Shown here: positions 25,205 through 27,217 of the stretch, piece after piece
Numbering within the stretch: position 1 is the first letter of the stretch
How the letters are laid out: every line of letters starts with the position of its first letter
Origin: an uncultured Erysipelotrichaceae bacterium
GTDB lineage: Bacteria > Bacillota_I > Bacilli_A > RFN20 > CAG-826
Reading direction: 5' to 3'
Assembly: GCA_946612405.1 (NCBI GenBank)
Contig: CAMOEQ010000006.1
Span: forward strand, 1 to 27,217
Length of the DNA stretch: 27,217 bases
Notes under the pieces: generated by a model
Seen by the model: only the letters and a program-made list of their open reading frames with translations
Told to the model about the DNA's origin: nothing
The model's database searches: none
Position numbers and translations under genes: made by a program

Positions 25205-26689
25205 ATGAAAAACGAAGTTCGTTCTAATGTAGTTATCAATTTAATAAGAACCGTAACGATGATGATTCTCTCATTCGTTACCTTTCCTCTTGTATGTAGA
25301 TATTTAGGCGATACAATGGTTGGTCTATATTCATGGGCCACTGCTTTTGTTTATTATTTTTTAATCTTAGCAAGAATATCAATTCCTAACATAGCTGTTA
25401 GAGAATGTATCAAAGTTAGAGACGATCCTGAGAAATTAGCCCACAAAACCCAAGAATTTTTCATTATTCAAGCTGTAACAACATTATTATCGTTTGGTTT
25501 AATGTGCATCATTGTTTTCTCAGTTGGAGTGCCTAACTTTGCCGATCCATTAAACCGATCTCTCATTTTTGTTTTATCGCTCAATTTCTTATTTGGAGTG
25601 CTCTCTTTCGAATGGGTTTTTACTGCATTAGAAAAACATACTTATATGGCAATTCGTTCTATCGTTGTAGCGACAATTGTCGATATTTTAGTTTTTGCTT
25701 TTATTAAAGATCCAGAGCACATTCTTCTTTATGCTTTCCTATCAATCTTAACAACAGTTTTAACTGTTTTATCAAACATCATCTATCTACCAAAATTAGT
25801 TAAATTTAGAAAAACTGAAAAATATAATTTCAAACAATATTTCCCTCTTCTTGGAGTACTTTTTGCTATTTCAGTAGTGGCCGCTATATATGATAAGACC
25901 GACACATTTATTTTAGGTTTTATTGATCCAAGTAAAGCAAGTGTTGGTTCTTATTCGGTCGCTATGAAGGGTGTTGAAATCGTAATCGGAATCATCACCG
26001 CTTTATCCACAATCTTTATGCCTAGAGCAATGTATTATTATCAAAAAGGTGATGAAAGACAATTTAAGAATCTAAATAAATATTCAGCTAATATTTGTTT
26101 ATTGATTGTCATTCCTGCTATTGCATTAATGGTGGCTTTAGCAGAACCGATAACCAAAATTATCGCTGGTATAGAAGGTTACTATTACGCCGATACAATC
26201 TTGATCGCATTAGCAAGTTTGATGTTAACCTTCTCTATATCAAATATTATTTATACTCAAATTCTTATTCCTTTGAAGAAAGAAAAATATTATTTATTTG
26301 CTGTTTTAAGTGCTGCAATTACTAATATTGGTTTATCGTTATTATTTGGATTAGTTATCTTTAAAGATAATCCAGCCTTCGGCGTAGCATTAGGCACTGC
26401 CATTACGGATGTTTTGTTGGTTATAATTCTTGCATCTTTATCTTGGAAACATAGCAAACATATTATTCTTAATTTTAATAATTTAAAGATTCTAATTATT
26501 GGAATAATAATCGGTGTTGCTTCTTATTTTGTTTCACCAATTCTTGTTAATGTTTTAGCAAATAATATGTCAATTGAATTTGCTTATTTAGTAGACATTG
26601 TAATTATCTTCTTTGGTTCATTAATTATTTATATCGTTGGTTTAATTATCACAAAAGAAAAACTAACAAGATCAATTATTCATAAATAA
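25205..26689 (+). CDS. Wzx-type polysaccharide flippase (MOP superfamily)
   Basis: 494 aa from ATG 25205; an in-frame ATG two codons earlier (25199) lies too close to the -10 box. It is an integral membrane protein with about 14 TM helices, of the oligosaccharide/polysaccharide exporter type. The start is typical: NLIRTVTMMILSFVTFPLVCRYLGDTMVGLYSWATAF. IYDKTDTFILGFIDPSKASVGSYSVAMKGVE and STIFMPRAMYYY match the central Wzx region. It should flip lipid-linked oligosaccharide to the outer face. No Wzy polymerase or initiating phosphoglycosyltransferase is visible here. It ends at a bidirectional terminator. Confidence 0.9.
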   Translation: MKNEVRSNVVINLIRTVTMMILSFVTFPLVCRYLGDTMVGLYSWATAFVYYFLILARISIPNIAVRECIKVRDDPEKLAHKTQEFFIIQAVTTLLSFGLMCIIVFSVGVPNFADPLNRSLIFVLSLNFLFGVLSFEWVFTALEKHTYMAIRSIVVATIVDILVFAFIKDPEHILLYAFLSILTTVLTVLSNIIYLPKLVKFRKTEKYNFKQYFPLLGVLFAISVVAAIYDKTDTFILGFIDPSKASVGSYSVAMKGVEIVIGIITALSTIFMPRAMYYYQKGDERQFKNLNKYSANICLLIVIPAIALMVALAEPITKIIAGIEGYYYADTILIALASLMLTFSISNIIYTQILIPLKKEKYYLFAVLSAAITNIGLSLLFGLVIFKDNPAFGVALGTAITDVLLVIILASLSWKHSKHIILNFNNLKILIIGIIIGVASYFVSPILVNVLANNMSIEFAYLVDIVIIFFGSLIIYIVGLIITKEKLTRSIIHK

Positions 26690-26694
26690 AGAAA

Positions 26695-26727
26695 AGCCTG
26701 CTAGATAAACTAACAGGCTGTTTTTTT
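26695..26727. terminator. Bidirectional terminator between flippase and secreted-protein gene
   Basis: Stem AGCCTG / CAGGCT (26695-26700, 26714-26719), continued inside by TAG / CTA after one mismatch, then G and seven T's on the plus strand (26721-26727). On the minus strand the stem is followed by TTTTCTTTATTT. It serves both converging genes. Confidence 0.85.
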
Positions 26728-26743
26728 AACTCTATTAATTAAT

Positions 26744-27217
26744 TTAATTAATTGGAGCCCAAGTAATTACGATGCTACTACAATATAAAGCACCGGAATT
26801 AGAACGAATACCAATGAATGAATACGAATCTGTTACGTTAATTGTAACTGAAGAGGTTTCACCATCATATTCTGCTGAGCCGAGTTTGGTTCCTTTGCTA
26901 TCGCCATATAAAGATGCTGGGCTTTCATAGGCAGTAGCTGAGCCATAAACATCAACTTTTCTTCCATTTGCAGTATGAGATTCAAATGTAACAACTACAC
27001 TGACAATTTTATAAGCAGCATTACCACCAATAACACCACTATTTGAATTGTTTGATCTTAATTGAATTGAATCATTGCCAGCGGCACATTGAGCGGAATA
27101 TGAGATACCGTTATCGCTTGTGAATGGACCATATGAGGCATAAGTTGTGCCTGTTGCACCAAAGAATGTATGAGTTAATGTATCTTCAAACGAAGTTGAT
27201 GGTTTAGCTTTGACAAC
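26744..27217 (-). CDS. C-terminal part of a probable secreted beta-rich protein (5' end beyond window)
   Basis: 157 residues are open from the right window edge to TAA at 26744; the N-terminus is outside. The visible part is poor in Lys/Arg and rich in Ser, Thr, Gly and Tyr. Alternating hydrophobic strands (AAYKIVSVVVTFES, KVDVYGSATAYES, TSSVTINVTDSYSFIGIRSNS, SSIVITWAPIN) suggest a jelly-roll or Ig-like beta-sandwich, as in C-terminal modules of secreted nucleases, adhesins and glycosidases. No LPXTG motif or TM anchor ends the protein. It converges on the flippase gene across a shared terminator. No family named; the function is encoded further upstream. Confidence 0.7.
   Translation of the reverse strand, partial: VVKAKPSTSFEDTLTHTFFGATGTTYASYGPFTSDNGISYSAQCAAGNDSIQLRSNNSNSGVIGGNAAYKIVSVVVTFESHTANGRKVDVYGSATAYESPASLYGDSKGTKLGSAEYDGETSSVTINVTDSYSFIGIRSNSGALYCSSIVITWAPIN

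Noticed and set aside
26735..26753. Palindromic ATTAATTAATTTAATTAAT run at the end of the secreted-protein gene
   Set aside because: Low-complexity AT repeat; the GC-containing hairpin next to it is the credible terminator.

Overview
The window looks like a chromosome segment from a low-GC, anaerobic, host-associated member of the Bacillota, on the Mollicutes / Erysipelotrichia side (an uncultured RF39-, Izemoplasma- or Acholeplasma-like lineage would fit; this is inference). The DNA is AT-rich, genes are tightly packed, Shine-Dalgarno (SD) sites are AAGGAG-like, and an oxygen-independent class III ribonucleotide reductase is present. TGA is a stop codon (mazG-like gene, pcrA, rimI, first glycosyltransferase), so the UGA=Trp Mycoplasma code is not used. 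I see no tRNA, rRNA, CRISPR array, insertion sequence or phage gene, and no gene-free stretch longer than about 250 bp.

Layout. (1) 1-797, minus: N-terminal part of anaerobic NTP reductase nrdD, running off the left edge, with a structured leader. (2) 1044-10727, minus: an eight-gene chain pcrA-ligA-gatC-gatA-gatB-galE-hydrolase-MazG-like pyrophosphatase, with overlaps or gaps of at most 14 bp. (3) 10777-13407: a thioredoxin-like lipoprotein (minus), three unrecognised membrane-protein genes (plus), and a 54-aa membrane protein (minus) that follows asnS by 2 bp. (4) 13410-17371, minus: asnS, then the tRNA t6A operon tsaE-tsaB-rimI-tsaD. (5) 17425-19872: a ferredoxin/flavodoxin-NADP reductase (plus) facing a coupled pair, a DUF402 phosphatase and a two-TM protein with an acidic tail. 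(6) 19918-21614, minus: ung, then a ThiT-type thiamine transporter behind a TPP riboswitch with a readable terminator/antiterminator switch. (7) 21673-26689: a surface polysaccharide module of three GT4-type glycosyltransferases and a Wzx-like flippase in mixed orientation. (8) 26744-27217, minus: the C-terminal end of a probable secreted beta-rich protein.

How it fits together. GatCAB next to a separate AsnRS suggests that the amidotransferase mainly makes Gln-tRNA(Gln). PcrA, LigA and Ung cover DNA repair and replication, and NrdD and the MazG-like enzyme cover the nucleotide pool. GalE could supply UDP-galactose to the surface-glycan module.

The most striking unexplained structure is regulatory. 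At three convergent junctions the opposing genes abut or overlap, and intrinsic terminators lie inside the coding sequence of the opposite-strand gene. Several promoters also have a TATAAT so close to the ATG (3-13 nt) that the mRNA should be leaderless or nearly so. The least understood genes are the three-gene membrane operon at 11290-13242 and the small membrane protein that meets it tail to tail.
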